A stretch of DNA of 64,000 nucleotides from the NCBI GenBank assembly GCA_918026815.1, contig CAKJVC010000097.1:186001-250000 (forward strand), read 5' to 3'. Each line of letters begins with the position of its first letter. Position 1 is the stretch's first letter. Positions 34,175 to 46,004 of the stretch are shown here, piece by piece. A program made the translations under genes and the position numbers. Origin of the DNA: Chalara sp. BL73 (Eukaryota > Ascomycota > Leotiomycetes > Helotiales). Under the pieces are notes generated by a model. The model was not told the origin of the DNA and did not search any database. It was given only the letters and a program-made list of their open reading frames with translations.

Positions 34175-36881
34175 TCACCTATTCCGGTCCTCCTGTGGCG
34201 GGCGCGGACTCCGCGATGAACCACGGAGGCTGTTACTAAGAAGCTCTCGCCATGTACTGGATTGGTTTGGACGTCGCGGACTTTGGCGGGCCGAGAGGCC
34301 TTCTTCGAGGTCGGTCTCTGATGATGGTATGGGGAGGGCGGCAGACGATGAGGGGTTCACGGTTTGGGCAGCCTCAGCCTGAATGTCATCATCGCTATCC
34401 GAATCGTGGTATGCATCATAGCGAGGACTGGCTGGTGAGCCTCGGGCAAGAGAGCGAACAACATCGCCTTTGCATATTGGGCATGTTCTTCGTCGAGTGG
34501 TTAACCATGGCGTTCTGCAAACCGCTATTAGCAGGACATTTTTATAAATGACTTGGGGGAAATACGAACATGCAGTCAGCATGAAACTCGTGACCACATG
34601 GTAAGCTCATGACGCGGCTGACGCCATCCACATATTCTTCCAAGCATACTACGCACTCGACTTGTTTGCCCATATACTTTTTCCACTCTGTGGATACACT
34701 TGCATTCTTCTCGTGCTCCTGGCCTCTTGGTGTAGGGGACGGCACCCGCAGTGGCTGAGAATTGACTCTGTCGATATCTCCTGGTTCAGGAATTCCTGTT
34801 GTGGTTCGTGAACGAGGTCTTGGCCGCGGCGATGGAGAGCTTTGAAGAAGTGGACTGGTGGAAGAAGAGCCTGCAGGATTTGGTACCCTTGGAGATTGAT
34901 TTCCAGGAGTTGTGATAGTTTGATAAGTCCTCACTGGCAATCTCTCCACCACTGATTTTGGTGCTCGCCAGCGTCGTCGCCGTATTCTTGATCTGATGAG
35001 CAGCAATGCGTAGACAACAGTAAGAGTGACCAATGGACTGACGACCAGTACAAGAAGTGTATCCAGGAAAGGACTCGCCCCACTGGTTGGTGTGATAGTA
35101 ACCCACAATCCCTCGTACTCGTCGTCGTCTCCCTGTATCTCTTCAACGTTAGAGCTGTGGCTTGCAGGTACCAAGAATTCAATATTCTCCTCATCGTCAC
35201 CAAATATGGCGTTGAGAAGACCCTTTGAGCTCCCACCTGGTTCCCGCTCCTGTTCCTTTACCCTGGTCTTATCTTCTTGCACTGTAGCACTTCCACCGTA
35301 CTCACCACTTCCAGGTGTGATGCTACCACCTCGCAGAGGCGGTACATACTCTGGGATATCTTGTAGAGCTCCACCCGTATACTTCTTGCCAGCCCTCGTT
35401 GGTTGCGACTTTGTGCTCTTTGTCTTGGTAGCATCGGTATTAGTCTTTCCGCCTGCGTCATTGGTTCCGGACAAATCAACTAGGTCAGGATCACGCCAGT
35501 CCTGTACTCCAATCACAAAGTCATCGCCCGACTTGCCCTTTTGGGGCATCTTCGTATCTTTCTTCTTTTCCGCCTTTGGTGTCGCTATCTTTCTAGGGCC
35601 ACTGTCATCATCTTTCCAATCATCCACAAGAACCCAGTCTAACTGCCCACTGCTGGGTGGCCGACTGCTTGCAGACTCGGACTTTCCGCTGCCAGACCCG
35701 AATAACAGAGACTTTAGCCATCCAGGTCGCTCTGTATTCAAAGCTGATGATTGTTCTTGAGTTGGAGTGGTCATCTTTTTATTTGTAGCCTTGGAAGCTG
35801 CTTTCGCTGTCGATGTTGCTTTCGCTGCGGCTAGAGTTCGCGTAAAGGTGGGCTTTGAGACCTGCTTCTTCCTCCTTGATTTATCGTGTTGAACCTTCAA
35901 AACAGGATTTCCCTTCTCATCAACCGAACCCGCGATGAAACCCTCCGATCCAACTAGGCTAGATAGAAGATGGGCTGTAGTCCGTGAAGTAAACACGGAG
36001 GATATCGTAACATTCGAAGTGTCGCCTCGAGCATACATCTGTATTAATGGACCTCCCTTGGTATCATCACCAACAATTAATGCGACCGCTCCCCTCCGTT
36101 GTGCCCATTTGACCTTCTCCAGGAAGCCACATCCGCCTCTGCTCAAAAGGACCACTTTCCCGGCAATCTCCGCCCCCTCTTGTATTGACTGGATATCAGC
36201 GTGATTATCATCGGTTGTTGTCGGGACTACGGACTTGAACACAGTAGATCCTGGCAATGGATAGTGTAGGTAATCGTCGGTTCCATCGTCAACAGGCGGC
36301 TCTGAATCTCCTCCATATCCCCGCGAAAGGTCCCCTGGCGCAGCTGTCCGATCACCAAATGTCCCATCCTTATGTGTGCTCCGCCGTCGGAGCCTTGCTG
36401 AATTTGTCGCAGACTTCCTATCTGCAGATTTAGATCCCTCTAATTCCGCGGCGCCAGATTTCTTGTAGTTATCCACTCGACCCGGTACATCGCTACATCC
36501 CAGCTCTCCCTCTGCCCCAGCATCATCTCCAAACCCGCTTCCAATCCATACCTGTCCCTTAAGACCATCTGTAGGCAGTGCTGGGCCAAAAGCCGCAGGG
36601 CGCGCTAGGAAGGCAGTTGAGTTCTCATGTGTGAGAGTGATGATGGCATTTGGTGGGAAGAGGGAGAATGGAGCGTTAAAGGAGAAGAAAGACCGCACAC
36701 CGGTATGTTGGGTCTTCAGGTTGTTTGTCGACGATGATGGATGCGAGGATCGGAGAGAGATAAAGGTTAGGAGCACAACGGTGAGAAAAAAGGCAATCAC
36801 TATGATGAGTCTTGGAAGTCTCATGATGATGCGTTTGAGGTTGGAATCCTTGCAAGGAGACCAGAGCTCGCAGCCTTCCAC
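34175..36881 (-). CDS. PA-TM-RING type E3 ubiquitin ligase
   Basis: A membrane-anchored RING-H2 ubiquitin ligase of 883 aa in two exons: 36881-34570 and 34514-34175. The exon joint falls inside the RING. An N-terminal signal anchor (LPRLIIVIAFFLTVVLLTF) is followed by a luminal region with a protease-associated fold piece, AGKVVLLSRGGCGFLEKVKW. A long, low-complexity Ser/Thr/Lys-rich region comes next. A transmembrane helix at about residues 602-627 (DTLLVLVVSPLVTLTVVYAL) precedes a basic RIRRRRWR stop. The cytosolic RING from about residue 745 reads CVVCLEEY, then LPCGHEFHADC, and after splicing ITPWLTTRRRTCPICK. This is the fungal counterpart of RNF13/Tul1-like PA-TM-RING proteins of the endomembrane system. 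A more internal ATG (MRLPRLI) is also a plausible start. Confidence 0.88.
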
Positions 36882-37645
36882 GTAGGGTTTGGAGTTCTCA
36901 TACGATGGTGGATTTGAGCTGGGCTTGCTCGAAACGTAAGCAACAGGGTGCTGTCGAAGGATTGTAGGAAGGAATCGTAGGTATGAGTGTTGCGGTGGGG
37001 GAGGAGGAAGCGTAGATGGTGGAGTGGAGTGGGTGGTGGTGTTGATGTGCTGCTCCCAATGCAGCTAGAGAAAATGTGGGTCGATGTACAGGGGGGGGGA
37101 TTGCCAGCACACACGAAAATGCGTCAGTCTGCAAGGTACAACAACAATTTTTGAATACAATCTGGGATATCGAAATATTATGATTTCTTAGGAAGTGACA
37201 AGTCAAGTTTGGAAGATGAGTGACCGTATAGTCTGAGGATAAGGACCCAGAAGAGTCTCCCTGATTCTGAAGATAGTCGCTGATGACCTATTTTGTGGTA
37301 TGGTGCCTGTTGGTACCCTGGGCGATGACACAACTCACATGAGCTCATCACACCAAAAAAGAAAGCATGACTTTATCACATACATTTTAGAATCAGCACA
37401 CTTTCAACTCAATATCAAGCTTTAGGTCTTTATTTTCCCCTAAGATTTGCTACTAGTTACAGAAACCATTCGGCCGGCTGATCCAGGATGTCTCTGCCCT
37501 GAACACAACATAAGGAAACATGCAGTGATACTCTGAAAGAAGTACCGGGTTAAACTATCCTGCTCCAGGAGGGAAATCTTTCCGAGCCTCCGATACACGA
37601 TTTGTTATAGATTTTGAATCGACTATTGAGTCAACCTGTGAATAT

Positions 37646-37667
37646 CCCCCCCCCCCCCCCCCCCCCC
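37646..37667. repeat. Run of 22 consecutive C
   Basis: This is an uninterrupted run of 22 C. With the 20-G run at 5664 it is the second very long G/C homopolymer in the window. Both lie in gene-poor DNA. Confidence 0.95.
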
Positions 37668-38504
37668 AATGTAAGAAAGGATGCGCCATGTTGGATGTAT
37701 GAACGAGTTGACGGTCAGGCGGAAAACCCTCGCTGGAAGTCATGTTGTAACACTCTAAATACACTTGACTCTCCGTGAAGGCCAATCGCCGGCGCGACAA
37801 AACAACTTCGTGTAAGTCCAATCTTTTGTTGCTCCGGTAGAGGCTGGAATTCCAGTGCGGGTGACTCATAGTGCCAGAAGTTTCCGACTTTCGCGACAAC
37901 CTGGCGTCTGTGGGGCGTATCCCGTGCTCCAGGCAATTTACGATCAGCGCCGTCTCCAGCAGAGGCTATGATGGCGATTTCGGTTCGCCTATGGATGAAA
38001 CTTATCTGGCTTATCCGGTCGTTCTTCTCTTTTACGTGGGTCTGGTCGATTCAACATTCGTCGACCCACAATAATCTCAGGCTTAATACCTTTGTGATAA
38101 TGATGGCGTTACGAATGGTTTGTGAGAAGGGCAAACTTGACGTATTGATTAAATTACTGCTACTCGCTCCATTGTCCGTTAGGGGTGCTTTCCTGGTTCC
38201 TGTTTATGAAAAAAAAAAAAAAACTCCATCGACGGCACGAAGTTGCCCACGATAATCTGAAGATGACACAGAAAAGCCATCGACAAGTATAGCTACCTTT
38301 CTCTTAGGAAAGAACATACCATTAGAGATATATGAAGCCGAGAGTCAGGGCTAGGATGGTTTTAATGGAAGAGGTGGTTTAAAGAGAACAGAATAACAGA
38401 GGCAGAGCCGTACTGATGAGCGATTCTACATCCAAGATAAGCCTTTGAAAAGTATTCAGTATTACCAACATCTACTAATATCAGTCACTGTCAGGTCGAC
38501 CACT

Positions 38505-38735
38505 AGCCTGGGTCTTGGCAAAAATTCAGCCGTGGAAGGAGCCCGCCATCTTATCTACGAACTCTTGCCGCACCTGAAGAAATCTGAACTGCTGACTTCA
38601 GAAGGGATAGCAGACGCGTTTGACAGATACGAGGAGAAATAGAAGCCTCGCGCCGATTTGTGCATGATTCTTCCGGGGTCCACCACTCGTTTCGAGGCCA
38701 TGGAGTCCTGGTGGCTGTGGCTGCCGCTACTATGA
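38505..38735 (+). pseudogene. FAD-dependent monooxygenase C-terminal relic
   Basis: The plus strand reads LGLGKNSAVEGARHLIYELL, ELLTSEGIADAFDRYEEK, a TAG stop, then KPRADLCMILPGSTTRFEAM and ESWWLWLPLL. The order matches the flavin-binding end (GGNxAxEDA) and the FxRYxxxRKPR helix of fungal aromatic-ring/FAD monooxygenases. A stop and later frame changes are present and no N-terminal FAD motif is found, so it is a relic. Confidence 0.55.
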
Positions 38736-39174
38736 GTATATCTCTGTCAATCTCTAACTATTCCAAAGCCAAAAGATTCTTGAACTTCATGTCTTACGCT
38801 CCCATACTTGAGTTCCAAGAACATACAGATATGAATGACGGTAACGGGTGGGTTTGGCAACAGGAAGGGGCCTGATTCTAGTTCGTTGGGCACAAATTAC
38901 GACTCTGCGCCTAAAATTAATGACAGATCTGGGTCCGCGATTAAAAATTTAAAATAGTGAAAGCGTAGTTGCGTATATGGAACTATGAGAACCTCGCGAA
39001 ACGCAAAGTTTACAAGCCTGAAAAGAGCATTTGCTAGGCAGAAACGAATCCTGAAGCACAGTCATGCTTTGAACGGTTATACGGGCTTAGATAAGCCCTA
39101 ATTCTCATTGTGAACTATAGTACTTTTGGGGCCTTGCAGCAACCTTACCGCTATTTCTGGCCATAAGCAATTTT

Positions 39175-40420
39175 TTACGAGCAGATGTTCCTAGTGGCGT
39201 CACCCGAAAGATACCAGTTGGTGTTGTCGCCGCAAGGGGATTCACGTACGGTGTTGCTGTTCACCGTCAGAGTGATCCAGATGTCGCGGGTGTTTGGAAA
39301 CTCGGTGCGGGCAGAGATGCGCACTTCTCCGCCTCCGTTGACGGTGCCGCCTTGGATCGTGAGGTTGTAACAGTTCTCGATAAGAATGGCATTGTTGCCA
39401 TTATTTGCCAGGTCGACGCTTTTAATCACGGCGGCTCCGGATTGCGAAACACAAAAGACGCCGCGCCCACCACCTCGGGACACGACTTTGTCCACGTAGA
39501 CGTTGGTGTTGTAGTTTCCATTAGCGTTCTGGCCGTTATTGTTGGCGAAACGTAGAGTTGCATACCCCGTACCAGTGGCGACATTATTGCCATCGACAAG
39601 CCCGACCCATGCGTTTGTGGTCTTTTGGAGCAGCAAGCCGGACTCGCCAACATTTCGGGCGATGACCTGGTTGATGTTGAGGCCGTCGATATTCCACGTC
39701 TCGACAGCGTGGCTGCCGGCACCGGTGACACTGATAACGTCCATCTTAACGTTGGAGTTCGCGGCAGCATCGCGGTCGAAGCGGATGCCCAGACCGCCGC
39801 TGAGGTTCATGGTAATCTTGCCCAAGTTCAGGTTTTGGGTGCCGTAGAACCGTAGTCCAAAGTACGGGTTCCCTGTCATGGTAAGGTATGGAATTTGAAC
39901 ACCAGCCGTGTTCAACGACTCGATGGCACCCCGTCCGGCCCTGTTGGCAACATTGATGGTACCGCAGCCCTCGAAGATCTTGCCGCTGCTAATGGTGATG
40001 GTGTTGGCGCCAATGGAGCCTGATGCGATGACGGAGACACGTTGGCCACTGCTGATCGAGTCGAGTGCAGCCTGGATCGCAGCGCGGTAGTCGGAGCCGG
40101 AGTATACCGTACTCGAGCCCTTAGTTGCAGTGAATGCGCTGCCTGAGCCAGTCACCTTGGCCTATGCATTACAATCTCGTGATTAGTTTGTCTATTCGAG
40201 AATGTCTCTAGATTACAAAGCTGTTTTAGGGGCAAACTATACACTAGACAAGTTCAAGGACTATTTGCATGTCTTGAGAGCAAATAGCCCATAAAACTTT
40301 CCAGAATTGTAACTTTCACTAGGAGAAACTGATACTTACATCTGGGGTACCTGAGCCACACTGGGCGTGAACGGCGGAGACGAGTGCAAGCACTGCCGTG
40401 AGGATGAAGAATCGGGCCAT
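39175..40420 (-). CDS. Secreted parallel beta-helix (pectin-lyase-fold) protein
   Basis: 355 aa in two exons: 40420-40340 and 40161-39175. The intron starts GTAAGT and ends GCATAG. The first exon encodes a clear signal peptide, MARFFILTAVLALVSAVHA, with cleavage before QCGSG. The mature protein consists of short beta-strand repeats rich in Asn, Gly, Val and Ile (LNLGKITMNLSGG, LNINQVIARNVGESGLLL, VDKVVSRGGGRGVFCV, NAILIENCYNLTIQGG). This is the pattern of a right-handed parallel beta-helix as in pectate lyases and related polysaccharide enzymes. I cannot point to a catalytic Asp/Arg set, so the activity is uncertain. It may act on plant cell wall or be a non-enzymatic wall protein. Two C-terminal cysteines could form a disulphide. 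Confidence 0.82.
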
Positions 40421-43400
40421 GGTCTTGTTTCCCCAGCGATTCGTGGAGAGAGTATAATGTTTCCTTAGCACTTGGGGAAATAGAAAGTCAATCGATCTAC
40501 TTATATTAATTTGAAAGGCCGGGGATGTGGCATGCCATCTGGTAGATGGACATAGCGCCTTTACGTGCTTCCATTGTGAGCACTTTGGTTAAAGACTTCG
40601 CAAAAACGCCTTAAAGAAAGGACGATGTCGCATAGGCTAGAGTACCGGAGTCAGGCAATTCCACGACTTATCATTGGCGAAGAATTCTTGGAGCTTTATT
40701 TGCGCACTGGGTTAGGTATATACATCCCTTATAAGCTTTTATTAGGGGGTGAAATTAATAATATTGGCACCATGGAGTAAGCGACTCCGCCTTGGCAGTT
40801 TCTTAGCGCACCAATGAGGGTCTGAAAATGTCCCTCGGCAAAGCAAGGAGATCCAGCGCCGTAGCCGATTTAGCAACGTTTTAAATAAAGTACCAAGACT
40901 TGGCTGCAAGTTGTAGTAAGGACAAAAATTTTGGATGGCAGCAGAGAGATAAATTCAAAGTGGAGGACTTTTTCAAGGAAGAATACGGCTGATACATTAT
41001 CTACATATAAACCGCCATTGACTAGATTCTCCTCGACTCCTTTACTTCTGCGTTTGAAAGTGTAATTGTTAATGGCGGAAAAATTAGGATGCCCAGAGAC
41101 GAGACCTTACTAGAAGAATGATCTCGGAATAATTCATCAAACCAATCAAGCTCGCCTACTAACTCACATGACCTCTAGCGTGATCAGTATGTAGGAGCAC
41201 TTACCCATTGTCCAATCCTGGGAGGATTAACATCAAACATCCAAGCTTTCTTGAATTCGATCCTACCAGGATCAACTACCGGCAATTGGACCTCACATCT
41301 TCGAATGCTTCACAACAAACCATGGGGAATTCAAAGCTGTCGCCTCAACAGGACAAACAATATATAGCCATTATACCTTACACTAGATCTTAGTACTACT
41401 TGTGCAGAGGAAACATAATCGACCTCAGATCTAGTGCTAGCTTCAGTGTCTTTGCTGCCGCAAAACTTGTTAATCTATCACACAAGGTATGTAGGTGATA
41501 TCATTTTGTGTCATGTGATTTATATTCATATTCCATAGGACCATAAGTTTCCTATTTTGGTTATACCACCTAGGATGGGGTAATGGAAACAATGGTTCTG
41601 TTTTTCCAAATGCCGCCTCCTTCTCTCCGCCTCCCTCTGCCCCACAATATGTCACGTCGTCTTATCTATTGGTGCCTTTACAACATGGACCATGTCTCCA
41701 GGATAACATCCCGGTATCTGGGCACGGCCCGCAGCTAGTTGCAACGACATGAGTCTAGTGGCCAAAGGAGATATCTGCTGGCACCTTATTCTGGCGCCGA
41801 GTCCCCCAACTTCAATACCCCTCTAGTTCCCAAGATGGGGTCCCCGGATAGAACGTCTCACACAGATCGATATGCTAGCATTGGCCAGGGCTAAATCGCA
41901 GGCTAAGCTTACAGGGAATGCTATTCTATTCGACTCGCTTGGCTTTAGTTCAACCCCAAGGGTGACGCCTTGGGCAAGAACGGCGCCTGCTCTGCATCAG
42001 ATACCACAGCCGAGACTGCAAAGGCATCATTGACGATCGCCGGATCCTCAACGATTGGCCCGCTCCAGATCAGGGCGGCGTGGGAATCCCCTTGGGTAAA
42101 GTACTGAAAGAGCATACGACGTTCCACTTGGTGGCCTCGTGGAAGCAGCTGTCCCTAAGCTTTCTTTTGTTCAGCTTGTCCATGTGAATGCATTCTCAGC
42201 CGAAGCCTTCGAGAAGACGCTACGCGTGTTACAGCTTTAGCATCCGAATGTTATCACCGGTCTTGATGCTTTCACGAATGACATCGGCTTATATATTGCC
42301 CTCGAACGTATGCCTATCTCCCTTGAACGGATTGTAAGATCGCCAGCTTACTCCGACGAGTGACAACTCGCTTTTATCCTTGGACAGCTAAGCTTCCGTG
42401 ATCAATTCCAGAATACACATTGATGACAGCAAGTCGTAGCCCGCATAGCTCACCTGATAGCAGGATGTAAACATGAGTTATTTACTTGCTCGAGCATTCC
42501 TCTAAACACGGATGGAGATACGGAAATTGGCGAAAACCCTTCCTAGTACGTGTTACGCGTGAGTTGATCTAGCATCTCAAGATTGCTGCAATGTAAAATC
42601 AAACTCAAGAGGCACGCCTCGAGATTTCAAAGCTCTGTCGTTCATGATGGAATTGATGCAAAAGTATTAAAGGGAATGGAGCTATCGGGTTCGACAATTT
42701 ACATCGCTGGCCTTTAAACTCAGAGGCAGTCGGATTCCTTTCCGCAAAAACATCTGCGGCCTCTGTGGCGGAGCCGCTCAAAGTATATTACTTCCCCCCC
42801 ACCCCCACTTTAAGAGACCTACTCTAATAGTTGCAGCATCTGCTCCTGTCCCGCCCGTGGCAGAAGGGATAACCCATCGGCGTAATATATTTGGCCCAGA
42901 TCTGCATGTGTGCGCCTTACAAGTACACGCCACCCGAGCGACTTCTGAATTAGTGGTATAGTAGTGGTTATATTAAGTAGCAAAATAAAGCGTCTGCTAG
43001 CCGCAGCCTTGGTATTCTTCCTTGCTCTATGTTCAATGAGGGTGGCCGAAACATCAAAATCATAGCGAGTAATCTGAGGTGGTGTGTATTCCTCTGCCGA
43101 AGGTTTAGCAGCCCCCATCGCAGACCGTCGTCCCACAGGCCGCCTCGCAAATTACCTCAAAGACGATCTCACAGCCGATGGCGAATACCGCCGCGCGGGA
43201 GGACCCAATACACACGTTGGTGGTCAAAATTCGATACATACTCCCTTCAAGCCTAGCGGTTGACACGAGCGAACAGCCTTCAAACCTCATGTATATTACT
43301 GCAACCTCCGCGCCAAGTTCCAGCCATGCAACTCAGACCTCTTTACCTCTGCCGGCTGTGCCCGCGGTTCTGCTTTTGCCTCCGCTAAATGGGTGAGAGC

Positions 43401-44225
43401 GAAGCTGGGATATTGGGAGCAGTAGCCGTCTTGCTTGGTTTCGGGCGCTAGGAGGCATATATAATATCAGACCGAAACGAGAAAAAATTATGGCGGAGAA
43501 ATGATATAACTGCTACAACATTGGTTTCGCTACGGCGCTATAGCGTTTGGATTTCCTCGTTATTCAAATGAATATCTTTGGGTCGGAATCGATGACAATT
43601 TTATGGCGGACCCGCTTGAAAAGGTTCTCTCTCGCCTTACGAAACTGTTCTCCTTTGTTTCTCTTGTCTATGATCAAGATCGCATTTGGTGGGCCGTCTT
43701 CGTGAGTGTTTTGTTTAAAACTGTAGCAAAAAAAAAAAAAGTGCGTAAACTGATTGTTACTCGAAGTATAAAGCTATTTCTAGCGCTAGAATTTATTTTT
43801 CAACTAGACTAGCAGCAAAGTTTCACTGACAGAATTGCGGAATTGAAAGCAGAAAATTCATGGTTAGCGTAGTGTTCGAAATCAGCTTCAGTTCAATTCA
43901 GAAATATCATATTCGCCTCACAGTTTCTAGAATGCACCAGTACAATTATAGCTAGATTAAAGGGATCAGTTGTCTCCCTTTCCACATCACATCTGCTTAG
44001 CAAAGGGCGTAAAGAACGGCAGATTCTCTCGATCATCGGAAATGCCGCTGCTATCGTCAGTCTCGCTGACGTCTCATTTCAAGCCACAAATGAGCCCTTC
44101 GGGGAAGAGCCGGGAGAGTGCACTCCAAGATATCAACACTATCCTCCAGCTTCTCTCTAACAATAGAGATATCCTCATTCCTTCTAAAAGTCCGAAGCAA
44201 ATAGTCACTAGCTGACCGCAAGAAT
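40421..44225. other. Gene-poor stretch with a kinase relic
   Basis: 3.8 kb without an intact gene that I can support. A protein-kinase relic lies at about 42160-42420. Minus-strand frames at 42819-43290 are open but unassigned. The last 250 bp before 44226 contain a minus-strand helical piece of unknown origin. Confidence 0.4.
42160..42420 (+). pseudogene. Protein kinase domain relic
   Basis: The plus strand reads FVQLVHVNAFSAEAFEKTLR, then a TAG, then HPNVITGLDAFTNDIGLYIA with LERMPISLERIV, a TGA, and QLAFILGQL. HPNVI..L and the IALERM hinge match the alphaC-to-hinge part of a Ser/Thr kinase of the type common in fungal repeat-associated families. Two stops and the loss of both the glycine loop and the catalytic loop make it a relic. 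Confidence 0.5.
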
Positions 44226-46004
44226 CTACACGATTTCAGGAACAAATGGGATGAAGGCTTTGAGATACTCCCTCAAACTGGGATCACATGCATAAACGTA
44301 CGTCCCCCGGATCCCGCGCGTCATGAGCACGGAATAGATCTGCGTGATGAATCGCAGCAGGTCATCATTCGAGTAGGTCTTGCCGAGAGCCGGGTTGTTC
44401 TCCTTGCCCTTCTTGTCAAAGTACGAGTTGCGGTCAATGAAGAGGCGCCTTTGCTCAGGGTCGAATCGCAGATCAAGGCCAATGATAACGCCAACATAGT
44501 TTAGGTCGTATCCCTGAACTGTATGAATCGATCCCACTTCCTCGAGCGCGTTGCTAGATGCAATCCAATCAGTCGCGGTGCCGTTCCAGCGGAGCTGCGT
44601 CCGGCCGATTTCGATATCGAACTCGTTCTTGTTCTTTTTGGATTTCCACTCCCATGCGTAGCCGGCGACCATGCGTGAGAGGCCCACTTGGTCATTGCGT
44701 CGGAAAATCTCGTCTCGCATGTGTGCAACGCTGTCGAATAGGCGGAAATCATAAGCCCCAAAGTCTTGTCCTACTCGTGAAATGGAGAGAGGGCGAGGGT
44801 GGAGAATCCAGCGAACATAAGACACGAAGTCTGATCCCGCTTGCACGCGCATCTGAGTTCGAAGCTGAAAATGCCGCCCCGACGCACGGGCGTGAGCAAC
44901 AAGGGGCGACAGCAGTTCTAGAGGCAGATCAGCTGGTCGAACACTTTGTTCTGTGTCTAAAAGGAAGATCTGATATTTGCTTTTCTTTTGTATCCAATCA
45001 AGTTGAGTCTTGCTGGTATCGTCGCTGCCATACAGCTCTCTTGTGATGGTTGCGAACTTGGCATTAAGCACCCCCGATGGTTGACTAGCACGTTGATTGA
45101 GCCGGTGAGTCTCGTCAACCAATAGCAGATCGAAAACTCCGTCTGCTTGTCCCACGTCAAAAGGTGTCATGACCATTGAAGGGTTAAGCCCAGGCGTTTT
45201 CCGGAAGACCTTCTTGATGGAGTCTCGCAACGACTGCTGCGGCACGACCAGGCCGATACGTGTACCTTGGAGTAACCTCTGATTAGTTTCGGTGAAGAAT
45301 TTAGAGAATCGCGAGTCGCTGTCTAGGTCGTCAAGTGAAGTGTACGTCTTGATGTCGACGAGCAGTTTTATCATATATATAGCCACAACCGTCTTGCCAG
45401 TGCCTGGATCGCCCTGGATCACAATCGTGTTTTTGGCGTCTCTCTCAATGTCAACAAGGAACCCCTTGATGATTTCCTCTATCGAAGTTGCTTGATCTTC
45501 GGTCAGCGCTTTGAATGGTGATAATTTGAAGAGGTCGCTGTTTTCAATTTCGGAGATAGTTCGCGTGAAAACGCCATCGGCTTTGAGTCGCTCGAAGATA
45601 TTGCGGAAACTCTCGCGATACATCTCTCGTTGGTAGTATTTGGACTCTGTAATCCCGTTATTTCGGTTGAGCACCCGGTTGGCACCATCGCCGGCCAACA
45701 TTTTGATGAGGTAGGACTCCAAGTCAAGGCAGACCGACTTGTTGAACTTTTCATCGATAATGACATGAATATTCTTGAGGTGCTGTTTAGCGGGTGTATC
45801 GAGATGCTGACGCAGTCGTCCCGCGGCGTTGAGTGATTCGCCGACGTAGATGTCCCTCAACCTATTCGGATTGGCCAGTGTGCTATCACAGCCGTCGTCC
45901 AAGATATATACGACCGGCCAGTTGGCATGTTTCTCATCGTCTGACTTCCATGTTGTAACGGCACCTCTGGAGAATTCAAGCCGCGCCACTTTAGAGTACA
46001 TCAT
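44226..46004 (-). CDS. GIY-YIG nuclease / DUF2075 (Schlafen-like) helicase fusion of bacterial type
   Basis: A single-exon gene of 592 aa from ATG 46004 (or ATG 46001, 591 aa). The frame stays open further upstream into the MazG-like gene. Residues ~30-110 look like a GIY-YIG nuclease (VVYILDD, then DIYVGESLNAAGRLRQHL, then LDLESYLI). From ~180 comes a superfamily-1-type ATPase. It has Walker A GDPGTGKT (~198), Walker B LLLVDETHRLNQR (~293), and IHTVQGYDLNYVGVIIGLD (~493). The family-typical end is SVLMTRGIRGTYVYACDPSL. This is the DUF2075 group, common in bacteria. As I recall, a staphylococcal DUF2075 nuclease-helicase (Nhi) is anti-phage. It starts 11-14 nt inside the end of the pyrophosphohydrolase gene. 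The lack of introns, the overlap and the domain set point to transfer from bacteria. Confidence 0.85.
   Translation of the reverse strand: MMYSKVARLEFSRGAVTTWKSDDEKHANWPVVYILDDGCDSTLANPNRLRDIYVGESLNAAGRLRQHLDTPAKQHLKNIHVIIDEKFNKSVCLDLESYLIKMLAGDGANRVLNRNNGITESKYYQREMYRESFRNIFERLKADGVFTRTISEIENSDLFKLSPFKALTEDQATSIEEIIKGFLVDIERDAKNTIVIQGDPGTGKTVVAIYMIKLLVDIKTYTSLDDLDSDSRFSKFFTETNQRLLQGTRIGLVVPQQSLRDSIKKVFRKTPGLNPSMVMTPFDVGQADGVFDLLLVDETHRLNQRASQPSGVLNAKFATITRELYGSDDTSKTQLDWIQKKSKYQIFLLDTEQSVRPADLPLELLSPLVAHARASGRHFQLRTQMRVQAGSDFVSYVRWILHPRPLSISRVGQDFGAYDFRLFDSVAHMRDEIFRRNDQVGLSRMVAGYAWEWKSKKNKNEFDIEIGRTQLRWNGTATDWIASSNALEEVGSIHTVQGYDLNYVGVIIGLDLRFDPEQRRLFIDRNSYFDKKGKENNPALGKTYSNDDLLRFITQIYSVLMTRGIRGTYVYACDPSLREYLKAFIPFVPEIV

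Larger units (their letters stand above)
36882..39174. other. Gene-poor stretch with a C run and a monooxygenase relic
   Basis: The left part is the leader and promoter of the RING gene. The 22-C run and the FAD-monooxygenase relic are listed separately. A run of 14 A at 38210-38223 is also present. I see nothing else. Confidence 0.45.

Noticed and set aside
35026..35760. Plus-strand open frame of 244 codons
   Set aside because: It lies entirely opposite the low-complexity Ser/Thr-rich coding region of the RING protein, is similarly low in complexity and has no family signal.
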